A stretch of 64,000 nt of DNA. Origin: Incurvaria masculella (lineage: Eukaryota > Arthropoda > Insecta > Lepidoptera > Incurvariidae). The stretch covers positions 16,018,501 through 16,082,500 of the forward strand of contig OX335651.1 in NCBI GenBank assembly GCA_946894095.1, read 5' to 3'. The notes beneath the pieces were generated by a model, which had not been told where the DNA came from, did no database searches, and was given only the letters and a program-made list of their open reading frames with translations. The translations under genes were made by a program, and so were the position numbers. Shown here piece by piece: positions 1 through 11,014 of this stretch. How positions within the stretch are numbered: the stretch's first letter is position 1; the number at the start of each line of letters is the position of its first letter.

Positions 1-1683
1 GAAAAAGTGTTATATTTTTTTAAATTATATCCCTGCAGGTTTATACTGTATGACTGTATTACAAAGTATCACTCATTTAAAATATGGACACAGAATCTTT
101 CACGCACGATTCCAGTCTATAAGACTTATTATCATAAATAACTCAGAAAAATCGTCTTCGGGTAACCTTTTCCTTCACACGCCTGCGCCTTATGGCTGCG
201 GAATATCTTCGTTGTAAGATAAATGAGAATAATATAAATGCTTCTATTGGAAGGATACGATGCCGACGGTCACAGTTTTTTGGATCCGGTCATTGAATTA
301 TGTATTACTTCGCTCGTATACCTTTGAAAACATTGGATCTGGTATTTTATGGTACTTGTGATAATAGGATTATAAGTAATAACAAGTCCAGTAATTAACT
401 GTAACAATATGCAGTGATAAGGATGTTTTTATTCATATTAAATAATTGAAAGGATCTCATACACATAACAACATAACATGTTGATTTTTACACTTATGTA
501 GTTTGTTTTCTACGATTTTGCGTACTTCTGGATTTGTAAATGTATAAGAAATTCTAATAACCGCGGGCGAAGAAAAACCGACAACAAGCTGCGCCCCCGG
601 GCAAGCTACTGGCATGGCACCCAATTACACATTACACTCAAGTACCTAAAATGTTTTAAACCCGCAATGTTAAAGTTAGACCTGAAGGTCACTTTTTCAC
701 ATCCTTGTAGTTATCACACTGTCTTCCTGAAAAAATACATTGACTGAACTTTCAGTGATATCCAGTCACTCGCAAGTGAACATCTTAATTATACATAAAC
801 ACTTGGAAAATAACCATCATATTTGATAATTTAGTTTAGATTTAAGAGGTGTTTGGTTGGATCAAGTTACGTAAGGTTAGCTTTCGTCAGCTTATGCATG
901 TACCTATATTAGCTTATTCAAAATCATGCGTTTCCCATGATACAAATATCACAAAATACAGTTTGGGGAATGTCAAACTTTTCCGCAAAAACTTGATTCA
1001 GACAATTAAAATTAAAAAATGCCTATCAAACGTTGGCTAATATCCGGGTATTGCAAATTTTGCCAACGAACACGAATTTGACCACCGTCGTGCATAAGCC
1101 TCTCTGATAGCGACACTGAAGTAAAATCCGTTTATCATCACACCTGTTAAAATGTCGAAAGAATAATCTTTCCTTAGGGAATTTCATGAATAAGTTATGA
1201 GTAAGTTCTCCAACGAATCTTGAATAGACGGCAATATTATATCACGAGCGGAAAGCGGCGTGATATGTCCGGTCTCGCACGTAAAATCAGGACCCATTAT
1301 AGCATCGAAAAATACTGCCAGAGTCCATGAAAGCTGCAGATATTTAATTTATATAGCATCTATATATGGGTAAAAATAAAACAAAGATATGCATTTTATA
1401 CTCAGGTTCCTACCGTTCATCCTAGTTTGTTCATGTGTGACGTTTAGGTATGTAAAACCACATCGACTGTTATTATATTATTCTAAAACGAAACATAGGA
1501 ACCTACTCATGCCATGAACTGCCGTAAATTGAACGGCCACATTTAGCTGCATGAAAAATAAAGAACATTTTTAAAACCACTTCGACCATCGTTCATTTAA
1601 TGCGATTGCACTAACCTGGGCGGGATTAATCCTACCGCCTTGTAACCACGAATTGATTAGTTGATTTTATATAATACTAGAGT
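1..1683. other. No gene or repeat recognised
   Basis: AT-rich, with scattered stops in all frames. CTGGCATGGCACCCAATT near 609 may be a tiny SINE relic. Confidence 0.4.
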
Positions 1684-1689
1684 ATTAGT

Positions 1690-2072
1690 CAGCCTCAATG
1701 GCCCAGTGGCGCGACACTTCGGCGATCGCTTTCCGAAGTTAAGCAACGCTGAGTCCGGTCTGGTCTTGGATGGGTGACCATTCGACCGTTGAGAGAGGCT
1801 GGCCGTAGTTCGGATTCCACGTTAAACTGTAGGTCCCCTTCCTTACTTACTAGGTGGTAGGGTTTATCCCGCCCGGGTTGGTACCATCGCATTGGATGAA
1901 CGATGGTCGAAGCGGCAATGAAAATTGTCCGTGTTTTCCATCCAGTTCAATGTAGCCGTGCAATATAAGGAAGGTCCTGGCATGGCACCTAGTTCCCATG
2001 TGGTGTGTTGGGCTAATACCATGACAGAAGGTGTGGTATTAGCCATCCATGTCCAGTCACTTAAAAAAAAAA
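1690..2072 (+). mobile_element. SINE with 5S-rRNA-like head, full-length copy
   Basis: Head: CCGAAGTTAAGCAACGCTGA (1733-1752) and CTTGGATGGGTGACC (1765-1779) match the box A and box C regions of 5S rRNA. Body: a shared block running from GTAGGTCCCCTTCC through CCATCGCATTGG to GGTCCTGGCATGGCAC. The 3' end has the hairpin GGCTAATACCA / TGGTATTAGCC, then an A run. ATTAGT at 1684-1689 and 2072-2077 may be a short target duplication. Overlapping open frames here are incidental. Confidence 0.85.
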
Positions 2073-2079
2073 TTAGTGC

Positions 2080-3121
2080 CTCCGAAAAAAAACGACCTCT
2101 TGATACGCAAGAGGAGCTTTAATAAAAACAAAGAAGTCGGACTGACTGATATCAGTAAATAATCAAGAAGAAGGCTTCGAATTTCAAATGAAAATTAGTG
2201 CGGTAATAGATCTCTTAGGGGTGCTACGTTGCGCGGGGTAGGGCAGGCGGAGAGGCAAATTCTTGAGATAATTAGTTTACATACGGAATTCACACCCCTG
2301 AATCAGTAAACAATTTCCGACCTGTTATGATAAACTTTCGGATCGCTTATTGAAAATAATATGTAATTTTTTGTTAGTACTTAATTCGGAAACACATGGT
2401 AATGTTTAATTTCGCACCACTCAATCCGTGTGTCGCTGCGAACAGTCACCAGAATACTAAATTAATTTCAACGTAAATTCCTCTCCTGAGATCACTCCTG
2501 ATGTATCAAACCGGAATTACCAGAATTGGCCTTCGGGCTTGTGAATTAGGCGCCCGAGGCAGGCGGGCGCAGCGATGGTGAGAGATTGCTCAGACTCGTG
2601 CGTCGCGCGGCGTATGAAATTGGATCCTTATTTTGTTTATATAGGTTGGATTGATAAGTAAATATGACGAATTCTCGCCTCCTGTAACGTGGTATTTGTT
2701 TTTTAGCGTACAGCTTGAATAACGTAAAGGTGACTCGTTGGTCTTTTGGTTTATTTATTAAACTGATGAATAACCTATTGGTGTGGTAGCCATTGATTCC
2801 TCAGTCAGAAACAAAAAGTTTTAGTAGCGTTCGACCTAAAATGGTGTGTTTTTGGAGGTAACATTTAATTTACTACTAGCATTGGAAAAACCTCGTAAGT
2901 GTGAATCATAAATAATGAATGTGGGAATGAATAACGAATAAAACAAGCTAGGTGGGGCGAAAATCCGAAAATATTACGACAACCGCATCGCAGTTCCCAA
3001 AACAGCCATCGAAAAGTTTATTTTGGCAAATTGTGTAAAAAACCATACATCAAAATGTTAGCTCTCCTTTATTTCCCACATTTAAAAAAAATAGACACCT
3101 AATCAACGTTTCGACGAATAA
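2080..3121. other. No gene recognised
   Basis: A slightly GC-richer patch at 2520-2620 (GGCGCCCGAGGCAGGCGGG) without an open frame; otherwise AT-rich. Confidence 0.4.
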
Positions 3122-3255
3122 CGTTGTTAAGCCTCGTTTTCACCAAGTGCTGATTTATTTTAATCGACGCTTAAAGAGACTTTATTACTAAATTGCTCAT
3201 CACCTTGTACTGGTATTGATGGCAAGCTGCTAAGAATGAAAAAGACCCTAAACCT
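3122..3255 (+). repeat. Dispersed repeat, paired with 49278-49395
   Basis: Shares TTTTCACCAAG, TTTAATCGAC, TTAAAG, TTTATTAC and CTTGTACTGGTAT in the same order and spacing with the copy at 49.3 kb. Family unknown. Confidence 0.6.
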
Positions 3256-4562
3256 TGTATCTTACCTAAAACCAAAGTAAATAAGAATTAAGTGTTCAAT
3301 CCCTTTTACGCTGGCTGCAATAGCTCTTTGCGTTTCGAGTCCAACACCCGGATTAAAATTGTACCGGCTCACTGATTATAACATCACATTTGGATCTGCC
3401 GACGCAAAAGTACCCGCACACTTTGCCTCCGAGGCCTTTTTTTTCCTGTCACTTCATGGTTCGGAAAGCATGTGAAATAAAACGAGGTTCAATTCATTTT
3501 ATAATTATTTCAAGTTTCAGAATTTAAAGAGGAATCTCCTAAAATTATGAAGTACGACGCGGCTTGTCTACCGTTTACAGATTTACTTTATCCTGGTTAT
3601 AAATTTAGCACTTCAGCATTTAATCACAGAATTGAGCATACCATATTTTTAAACTGATTAACAGTAATAAAATTGATTTTTTTGAGATTGAGATTGTTTG
3701 CCGTTTTATAGTAAAATTGTTTTAAAATGAGTTTTTATTAGAGTTAATTGGATTAAAAATGCAACAAGGTTTTTAAGCATGTAAATTAATTCTATGATCC
3801 CAATCCCATAGTAATCGATCTGGTCATTTAGGCTCTAGAGAACGAAACACTCTCGAGAAACTACACTTTTGCCCTCATAAATTGAAAAGGGCAGGACAGG
3901 ATATTTGTCTTTTGTCCGGCGAGCGTCTTCAGAGAGTTAAGTAAACGTGGAGGAGCATACCTACAATAGCTCATAATATATGAGATTCCGATGGTTCTCT
4001 ACACAAGGTCTTAGAGTACCGAACTGTGCAATGTTTACTTACATAATAAAATAGTTATATATTTTCCTATTTTGGACAAATTGCGCAATTTATCTTCAGC
4101 ATCTTTTTCCCGTAAAAAATATATAAGGTCTTATCTAAGGCATAAGGCCTTAGGGCATCCACTTATTTAATCTATCCAAGAAAACTTTTCTTTCTGAATT
4201 ACAAAAAAAAAATTCTTACTGAGTGCCATAACTGTTTTCTCCTAATGTTTTCCAAAGAAACTAGGCAGTTGTAGACCTGATTTGTAGTCAGCCGTATTGT
4301 CCAATCACCGTTATTAACTTTTTGATCTCATTTATAGATACTAACCGTAATACAGTAATGATAATGGGAAATACTTTACCATAAATAATTGCACTTTAAC
4401 TATTCTAAAACAGTTGGAAATAACTTTTTCAGGCTTCTACCATAAAATAACTATTAAATGGACATTGGATCAGACGCGAAACCATGATACAGAGATAGAT
4501 AAATCTAAAAATTTATTTAATGCGATTATAGATGATAATTCCCCACTCAAAAAGGCCCTTCT
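3256..4562. other. No gene or repeat recognised
   Basis: AT-rich, short homopolymers only. Confidence 0.4.
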
Positions 4563-4650
4563 GAAGCCCGCCAGGGTTGGTCCTCGCAAATACAAGATGA
4601 TCGGAGCGGAAATTTAAATGGTTCGTGTTTTCCGTCTAAAACCTTGCTCC
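4563..4650 (+). mobile_element. Degenerate SINE body fragment
   Basis: GCCAGGGTTGGT, GGAGCGGAAAT and TCGTGTTTTCC line up with the middle of the 1.7-kb SINE. Head and tail are lost. Confidence 0.5.
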
Positions 4651-4665
4651 AAGACCTTTCCATCA

Positions 4666-5304
4666 AAATCAAAATCGAAATCAAAATCATTTATTCCGTG
4701 ATAATATAAATCAATTCGATATTCAATTAAATTTTTCACATTGTCATAAAATAAAAATAATTCGCAATAAATCTAAACAGTATCATTAAAAAATTGTCAA
4801 TAGTTATATGTATAAGTAAAATAAATAATCACAATCAATAATTCTAAATAAAATAAAATTAAAATTATAATATTATGTCTAAAATTCTTAAATATCTATA
4901 TTAAAATATGTCAAATCGTAAAAAGTTTGAGTCAGGAGCCATTTGCTTAGTTTAAATTTAAAAGAAGCCTCACTTTCTTCTAGTTGGATTTCTAGCGGCA
5001 AATTGTTGTAAATGTTGGTGCCCTTGAATTTTAGGCTTTTTTTAAATTTGGCGGTACTGTGAGTGGGTACTAGGAGTAGTTGCTTGTGCCTGGTCGGGTA
5101 GGAGTGAGTGCGCGAGTTGTACTCTGACGCGTTGCACCTCGCAAACAGCGCGACCTTCTTTACGTAGGCGTCGTACATCGTTAGCATACCGAGTTTTTTA
5201 AATATTGGGCCGCAGTGATCGTCCCATGCAGACTTGTTTATGATTCGTACTGCACGCTTTTGCAGTACGAATATTTTGTGGGCTTCGCCTGTCGCTCCCC
5301 AGAC
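4666..5304 (-). mobile_element. CR1/Rex-like LINE, 3' end with RT C-terminus
   Basis: The minus-strand reading frame (stop at 4888) has VWGATGEAH, KIFVLQKRAVRIINKSAWDD, IFKKLGMLTMYDAYVKKVAL and TNIYNNLPLEIQ, the end of the reverse-transcriptase ORF of CR1-like non-LTR elements. About 220 bases of 3' UTR follow, then a GATTTTGATTT tail (complement of 4666-4691). The element is 5' truncated; the open frame beyond 5304 is not element sequence that I recognise. It is still open over 139 codons, so it is fairly young. Confidence 0.8.
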
Positions 5305-5557
5305 TTTTCCTGGCACCGTTCCTAGTTTCTCGGAAAAACCGGGAGATGAGCTGAGAATAGTTGTCGCTGTGTTAGATTTCAAAAATAATTGGTGCTCAAA
5401 TAAAAACAATATATAATGTTTTTGAATAACTAAGATATTGATGGCTTATAACGAAATTATATCGTGTCGATTGATTTACATGTTAACGATCAGATCCAAT
5501 CCATTCCCACGCGACTGATAAAATTAACTGTATGCTTAATCAGGTATCTTAATGTCC

Positions 5558-5928
5558 TTAAGGTGGCCCTTCCCGGCGGGACTAACTCATTCGCGGTCAC
5601 TGTAGAAAACCGTGCTATTGCGCTCTGGGACCTTCTCTGTTTCAAAAAAGACTGGCTCCTTGATGAGGAGGTTGCAACATGTTCACAAAGCAGACAATGC
5701 GCATAGTGTTTTATTTGGTAAGGTTTACGAAAATGTTAATTATAAAAAGACCTACAGCTCTATTAGGAGCGGGCCGACTAACTTTAGTACGTGTTTTAAG
5801 GTCGGACTAAACCGGTTTTTCTATGGTTAGTCCGGTGCTAATCTCGTACTGGTGTGCTATCTTCTACTAATGCACATGATCTTTTTTCCAAGTTTGTATC
5901 GGGAGTTGAGCGGGAAGGCCCACCTTAA
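5558..5928 (+). mobile_element. TTAA-flanked MITE (family T1), internally replaced
   Basis: Termini TTAAGGTGGCCC and GGCCCACCTTAA. The first 195 bases match the copies at 29.2, 31.4 and 41.4 kb. The middle is replaced by another repeat (5757-5845), and the last 60 bases match the family end. TTAA termini suggest piggyBac-type mobilisation. Confidence 0.75.
5757..5845. repeat. Small repeat nested in a MITE
   Basis: GGGCCGACTAACTTTAGTAC and GGTTAGTCCGGTGCTAAT resemble 25075-25205, where TAGTCCGGCGATAATACC and AAAATTAGTCCGCCC occur. Inverted-repeat-like; class unknown. Confidence 0.45.
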
Positions 5929-5929
5929 G

Positions 5930-6540
5930 ATTTGCTAATTGCGATGGTGGGATTAGGCGACCCGGCGCGCGGCGGTGGACACGTTCCATCAATTCTTGGC
6001 GCAACCAATACATAACCGCTGCAGGTTCATGGAGACGATGAAGAAGCTCCGGGCACACAGGATCTTCCATCTTCAGGAAGAGGGTGTATCTCCTCCAAAG
6101 CCAAGGTGCCCGCGGCAAGGCCCCAGGCCAAGTCTGCACAATAATACTGTTTCCTAGCTGAACACGTAGAAGCGAAGGGATTCTAAAAACACAATAAAGG
6201 ATCATCTCAAAGATCCAAACATCGGCTGGAAGAAACCTCTTCGAGTGATAAGCCCGCCTTTGCGCCAAAAGTATTGTGTTGTTATTGCACTGTAATTTCG
6301 TTTATAAATTTGTAATTTGCGGTGTAATCAAGAATTTTCATTCGATCATTAAGAAAACAAATACTAAACTCAATAGGGAAATGGAGACAACATTTAATTT
6401 CCTTTCAGCATCTAACGGAGAATAGGGTCAAAGCTGGCCTTTTACTTTACAAGTCCTTTGCTTTACATCCTTGCCTTATTTTTAAATCCAAATAAAAACT
6501 AGACCGCGTTGGAAAGCCAATTGCGTTCTTGGAGCCTATT
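5930..6540. other. No gene recognised
   Basis: An open frame on the minus strand (to about 6268) has no motif, no splice signals and overlaps the MITE end; treated as chance. Confidence 0.35.
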
Positions 6541-6660
6541 CTTGGAATTCCGTGCTCAGGAATCAGGAATCTCTCCGTCGAGAAAATCGCTTTTACAAGC
6601 GCTATAAACGCCGTTTTCTCGACTGAAATATTCCTGATTCCTGATCACGGAACTACAAGC
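6541..6660. repeat. Foldback repeat (family F1)
   Basis: Arms 6541-6590 and 6610-6660 are imperfect inverted copies around GGAATTCCGTGCTCAGGAAT / ATTCCTGATCACGGAACT. A relative lies at 57205-57490. Confidence 0.65.
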
Positions 6661-7206
6661 ATAGGTCTACTGAACGAAACTATGAAGCAAGTTACGATTT
6701 TGAACCCGGAACTCTAGTATATTGTTTCGCTCCAGCATGAAAAAAACCTGCCATGATCTAGAAAGCAAGTTGCGACCATTCCGTCGAAAAGACCTCCGAC
6801 CATCGACGCATGTAATTCCCAACGTTAAAACTGCCATGATACCAGTATACATGATAAACTGCCATGATTACACATTGCCGAAGAAATTAGGTGGCATGTC
6901 AGGCTCATGTATGTATTTATGACATACGCATATTTTGCAAGACAAAATTTTCACTGCCCTTTCGAGCATCTTCCTTTCAATGTAATAATAACAAAAAGGT
7001 ATGTACATTATTTTTTCATTGGACCCGAATAGGTCCCAATAATATTGTTTTTTTTAATTGCTAATTTTATCACATGTCACTGCATTTTGTGCTTAAAATT
7101 GCCAAGTATAAGATAATTTTATGTTTTTGAATGATTTTGTGTGTTTCATTTCAGAATGCTCCTAGTATTTTGTATCCACGAATGTCTACAGAATCCAATT
7201 ACCGAG

Positions 7207-7303
7207 TCTTTGCTGTCCGTCCGTCAGTCCGTCCGACTTAAATCTTGTACGATGTTACGGAGCCCTTTGTTTGCGAGTCCGACTTGCAGACGGCCGGTTT
7301 GTT
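7207..7303 (-). repeat. GGAC-bearing repeat (family G), fragment
   Basis: The minus strand reads ACCGGCCGTCTGCAAGTCGG, then AGGGCTCCGTAACATCGTAC and a few GGAC units. 5' part of the family seen in full at 9858-10224. Confidence 0.7.
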
Positions 7304-7363
7304 TTAGCAGCTTAGAAGATAAGTTGTGACATGTGAGTCTAGGGATTTGTCATTCGCTGAGAT

Positions 7364-7456
7364 CACTTACTAGGTGGTAGCGCTCATTCTGCCCGACTAC
7401 GCCTTGAACGATCGACGGTAGCGGCAATTGAAATTGTCCGTGTTTTCCACTAGTGT
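7364..7456 (+). mobile_element. SINE body fragment
   Basis: Holds TACTAGGTGGTAG, GTAGCGGCAATTGAAATTG and TCCGTGTTTTCCA from the shared SINE body. It is truncated at both ends. Confidence 0.7.
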
Positions 7457-7984
7457 TTCCATTCATTGAATTTATCAATTTGGAACATTCCCATGAGTAT
7501 TAGGTATCAATAAAGTTTTCGATTCGTCTTGAATTTTTTTTATATGACTATTTTTTCCAAATTGGTAATGTCAGTTTGACTTATATGAAATTAAGTCTCC
7601 TAGCAAATATATATAACAATAAATGGAACGATAAAACATTCATAGAGATACGAAAAAGACGCGTTGACTACCTATTTCCTTCTTCCTATCCCGATTCTAT
7701 CGGTAAGCCAGTCGAGTTTGCGCGATACAATTTACTGCATATTTGGCACCAGTAAATTGTAAATAGGAAGCGTTGCGTAGGGTGAGTTGGAATTCTTTAG
7801 GGCTGACGGGATACACACTTTCACCGCATATTTCACCCCTTTAGAGTTTAATTTTCGCAACAGAAGGTAGCCTATGTCCTTCGCCAAGGTCCAGACTATC
7901 TCTATACCCAAAATATTTGGTATACGTTATGATATGAACCTTTCTAAATATGGATATGGACAAGAAAGGCAAAAGAGAGAAAAC

Positions 7985-8035
7985 AATGGGAAGAAATGGG
8001 GGAGGCCTTCACCCTGCAGTGGGGAGCACAGTAAT
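7985..8035 (+). mobile_element. RTE-like LINE C-terminal remnant
   Basis: One frame reads QWEEMGEAFTLQWGAQ then stop (ends near 8033), the C-terminus I know from lepidopteran RTE-type LINEs. The frame breaks just upstream; the preceding 150 bases may also belong to it. Confidence 0.55.
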
Positions 8036-8107
8036 TAAAAAAAAATATGTAGACTTTACAAATATTTAGGACTTAAGTTTTAAGATTAAGAGGAAATATC
8101 TATTCAC

Positions 8108-8562
8108 AGCTTTTTTTTTTTGCTTTACACTAACACTTTAAAAATTACCACAACGTAATGATACCATCTGTGCTCATAAAAATAAACGGCTTTATTATTA
8201 TTATGATATGAGCCCAATACCCCACATTCCCGAAGGAATTTTGTGCCATGCCAGGACCTTCCCTTTATGAGCACGGCTACATTAAACTGGATGGAAAACA
8301 CGGACAATTTTTCATTGCCGCTTCGACCATCTTTTAATCCAATGCGATGGTAACAACCCGGAAATATCTTAAACCCTACCACCTAGTAGGGGAAGGGGAC
8401 CTACAGTTTTACATGGATTCCGAACCATGGAGGAGCTCGCATTTGTGACGAAATGCACTTATCGAACTCGGAAAGAGAAAGACAGTGGTGCATGTCGGAA
8501 TTGAACCCAGGCCTCTGGTATGCTCGGCCAGTCCCCGCGCCACTAGCCTACGAGTCGCTCAA
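8108..8562 (-). mobile_element. SINE with tRNA-like head
   Basis: Read on the minus strand: the tRNA-like head has box B GGGTTCAATTCC (complement of 8497-8508) and, about 40 bases before it, a box A-like TAGTGGCGCGG. Then comes the same body as the 5S-headed copy. The 3' hairpin is degraded, and a T run at 8108-8121 is the likely tail. Confidence 0.8.
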
Positions 8563-8719
8563 TAATTAAAGGCACTTAGGCGTGAAAACGCAACAAACAG
8601 ACAGACAGAGTAACTTTCGCATTTATAATATTAGTATGGATGCAGCAAAATAGGTAAGGATTAGTAATAGGATAGTCGTTGTTTAATATAATGCAGTATG
8701 TCAGGACCTTACATAATAG

Positions 8720-8995
8720 GTTCCCGAAGACGCCCTTGGGCTTTTAAAATTGCAGCTACGCAGCAGACTGCGAAAACCATGTAATTTTGGGGAAATACCT
8801 CGGCTGGAAGTGCATTCCAGTTTACCGACCCTATATATAAAGGATCTAAAGAATCGGTTGGTTCTTATTTTAGGGCTGTCGACAGTGAATGGGTGCATTA
8901 CTTGCCCTGTTGAGTGATGGTAGAAAGGGGACGGAGGACGATAGTAGAGACGATAAATCACAGAGGGACGGAGCCGTGACACGGAGTCACGGGAA
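8720..8995 (-). mobile_element. Jockey-like LINE RT C-terminal remnant
   Basis: The minus-strand frame has HPFTVDSPKIRTNRFFRSF and RVGKLECTSSRGISP, the C-terminal region of a jockey/R1-like reverse-transcriptase ORF. It is related to the fragments at 17130, 51035 and 57617. No catalytic part is left. Confidence 0.6.
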
Positions 8996-9104
8996 CCTAA
9001 GATCAGGGATACCTCATGGTCGTTAACGAGACGCATGATGTAGCGCTATATCGAGTCCAAGAAGTCATGCTGGTACTTAGCTGAACCGTTCAAAATATAG
9101 AGCA

Positions 9105-9481
9105 TTAAGAACGGCCCGTAAGCTATGCTCCCCATACAAAGGTAGTTTACTAATCATTTGGAAACCGCTATTCCAATTAAATTGATATTTAATATCTAAT
9201 ATCAGGTAACAAATATCTGTGTCTGCATGATTTTGTTTTTTTTGAAAAATCCAAAGAGAATGAAATGAAAGCAAAAAGAAAATCATCATACGAATTTTGT
9301 TTTATCTGTGGTTTGACCCATAATACATTTACCGAAAAAACAAAGACATGCAGACACAGATATTTGTAGCCTAATATAAGATACCAAATATCAAGTAATT
9401 TGGAACAGTGGTTTTCAAATTATTAGTAAACTACGTTTGTATGGGAGGCGAAATTTTCAGGTGCTTACGGGCCGACCTTAA
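9105..9481. mobile_element. Long-TIR MITE (family T2), TTAA ends
   Basis: 377 bp that folds back on itself: 9105-9230 pairs with the last 130 bases (GGCCCGTAAGC / GCTTACGGGCC, GTAGTTTACTAAT / ATTAGTAAACTAC, ATATCTGTGTCTGCATG / CATGCAGACACAGATAT). TTAA sits at both ends. No coding capacity. Confidence 0.8.
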
Positions 9482-9857
9482 GATATGTAAGAACTTACCT
9501 GCGCCTTGTCGAGGAGTAATTTTTAGTCCCAGCTGTTTTGAGGCCAGTTGGTTTTTATTCTCGAAATATTCCACTTCCAACTACACATATATACAAATAT
9601 CTATCTCTAACGTATAATACATATGGATCTTGGAAGGTATCTTCTATAACGAAATAATTGCAAAATTGTGTTTGGTCGTTCTCTGTTGTTCGAAATAGAA
9701 GCTTTGTAAGGGAATAGAAATAAATTGAATTGCTTATTTGAAAACAATATGTACCAATAATAGCCAATCAGAAGATATTATTCCTTGGCTACAGAAAAAA
9801 AGTCGTTTGTAACTTCGTGCCTTTATTATGTTCACTATTAAAAGTTCCTTTCATTAA

Positions 9858-10224
9858 AAAAACCGACCAAGTGCGATTCGGGCTCGCACACGAAGGGTTC
9901 CGTACCATCGAACAAGATTTAATACAAAAAATAAGGTTTTTTGTATGGGGACCCCCTTTAATTCTTATTATTATGAAATGTTACCTATGTGTTGTTATAG
10001 CGGCAAAATTAATACACACTCTGTGAAAATTTCAGCTGCCTACCTATTACGGTTTATGAGATACAGCCTTGTGACAGACGGTCAGACGGACGGACGGACG
10101 GACGGACGGACGGACGGACGGACGGACGGACGGACGGACGGACGGACGGACGGACGGACGGACGGACAGCGGAGGCTTAGTAATAGGGTTCCGTTTTCAC
10201 CCTTTGGGTACGGAACCCTAAAAA
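9858..10224 (+). repeat. GGAC-bearing repeat (family G), full copy
   Basis: Starts AAAAACCGACCAAGTGCG, with GAAGGGTTCCGTACCATCG. It ends with the inverted pair AGGGTTCCGT / ACGGAACCCT (10186-10220). A tetranucleotide array lies in the middle. Known widely in Lepidoptera as a microsatellite-bearing dispersed repeat; transposition class not established by me. Confidence 0.75.
10085..10167 (+). repeat. (GACG)n microsatellite, about 21 units
   Basis: 83 bases of perfect GACG tetranucleotide inside family G. The open frames across it (TDGR or PSVR repeats) are products of the array, not genes. Confidence 0.95.
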
Positions 10225-10627
10225 CATTTAAGTATTCATCTCCGTTATGTTTCATAAAAACGGGGGTCGGTACGAGAGAGCACAAGCGTATGCAAATGAG
10301 TACATACCTATTCAATTACCCAAAGCTAGCGTCACTTGAGTTGACTGGACCCGGCACCTCGTGAAGTACGCTAAGCACATTAGAAAATTCATTTAGCAAA
10401 TTCCAGCTCTTATATTATGTAGATTGCTCTCGCCATTATTGTCTGGAATAAGAAACGGTCGACAGTGTTGTTAAGAGTGGGGGCCTTTGTAGTTTCGACG
10501 TTTACATTAGAAAATTATTTTCGTGATGGCGCAAAAATAAATGAACTTCCTAAAAATCTCGTTTGTTCTCTTCGAACCCTATTCATTGCTATCGGAGAAT
10601 GGGAGTATTGTGTTCGCTCAAAATATC

Positions 10628-10730
10628 AAAAGTGCGAGTCGGACTCGCACACGAAGGGTTCCGTACCACCGTACAAGATTTAACACACAAAAACACGTTT
10701 CTTCCTTTAATTTTTAGGCCTTTGTTTTTT
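10628..10730 (+). repeat. Family G fragment, facing 10748-10972
   Basis: GTGCGAGTCGGACTCGCACA and GAAGGGTTCCGTACCACCG; ends near a T-rich stretch. Confidence 0.7.
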
Positions 10731-10747
10731 TTATTTTTATTATTTTT

Positions 10748-10972
10748 TCGTCCGTCCGTACGTCCGTCTCTCACAGGGCTGTCTCTCATGAACCGTAATA
10801 GGTAGACAGCTGGAATTTTTACAGAGTGTGTATTTCTGTTGCCGTTTTAACAACAAATAGGTAAAATAAAAATTAATTTACCCATACAAAAAAACGTCAT
10901 TTTTTATGTTAAATCTTATACGATGGTACAGAACCCTTCAAGTGCGAGTCCGACTCGCACTTGGCCGGTTTT
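10748..10972 (-). repeat. Family G copy, inverted partner
   Basis: Complement of the family 5' end (AACCGGCCAAGTGCGAGTCG at the right edge) running back to a GTCCGTCC block at 10750. With the previous entry it forms a tail-to-tail pair. Confidence 0.7.
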
Positions 10973-11014
10973 TTGTTTATATTGTTCCTTTTTCTTTCCG
11001 AATGCACAGTTATA

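Noticed and set aside
1733..1800. A functional 5S rRNA gene
   Set aside because: Only the box A to box C part is 5S-like, diverged, with no 5S 3' end, and fused to the SINE body.
1695..2122. Small frames across the 1.7-kb SINE
   Set aside because: They recur in other SINE copies (24.1, 47.1 kb) as by-products of the element.
5867..6268. 133-codon frame on the minus strand
   Set aside because: It overlaps the T1 MITE terminus and has no recognisable domain.
8497..8562. A functional tRNA gene
   Set aside because: Box B is good but no cloverleaf (acceptor and anticodon stems) could be drawn; the same unit recurs as a SINE head.
10082..10364. Repeat-protein frames (TDGR and PSVR repeats)
   Set aside because: Translations of the (GACG)n array on either strand.
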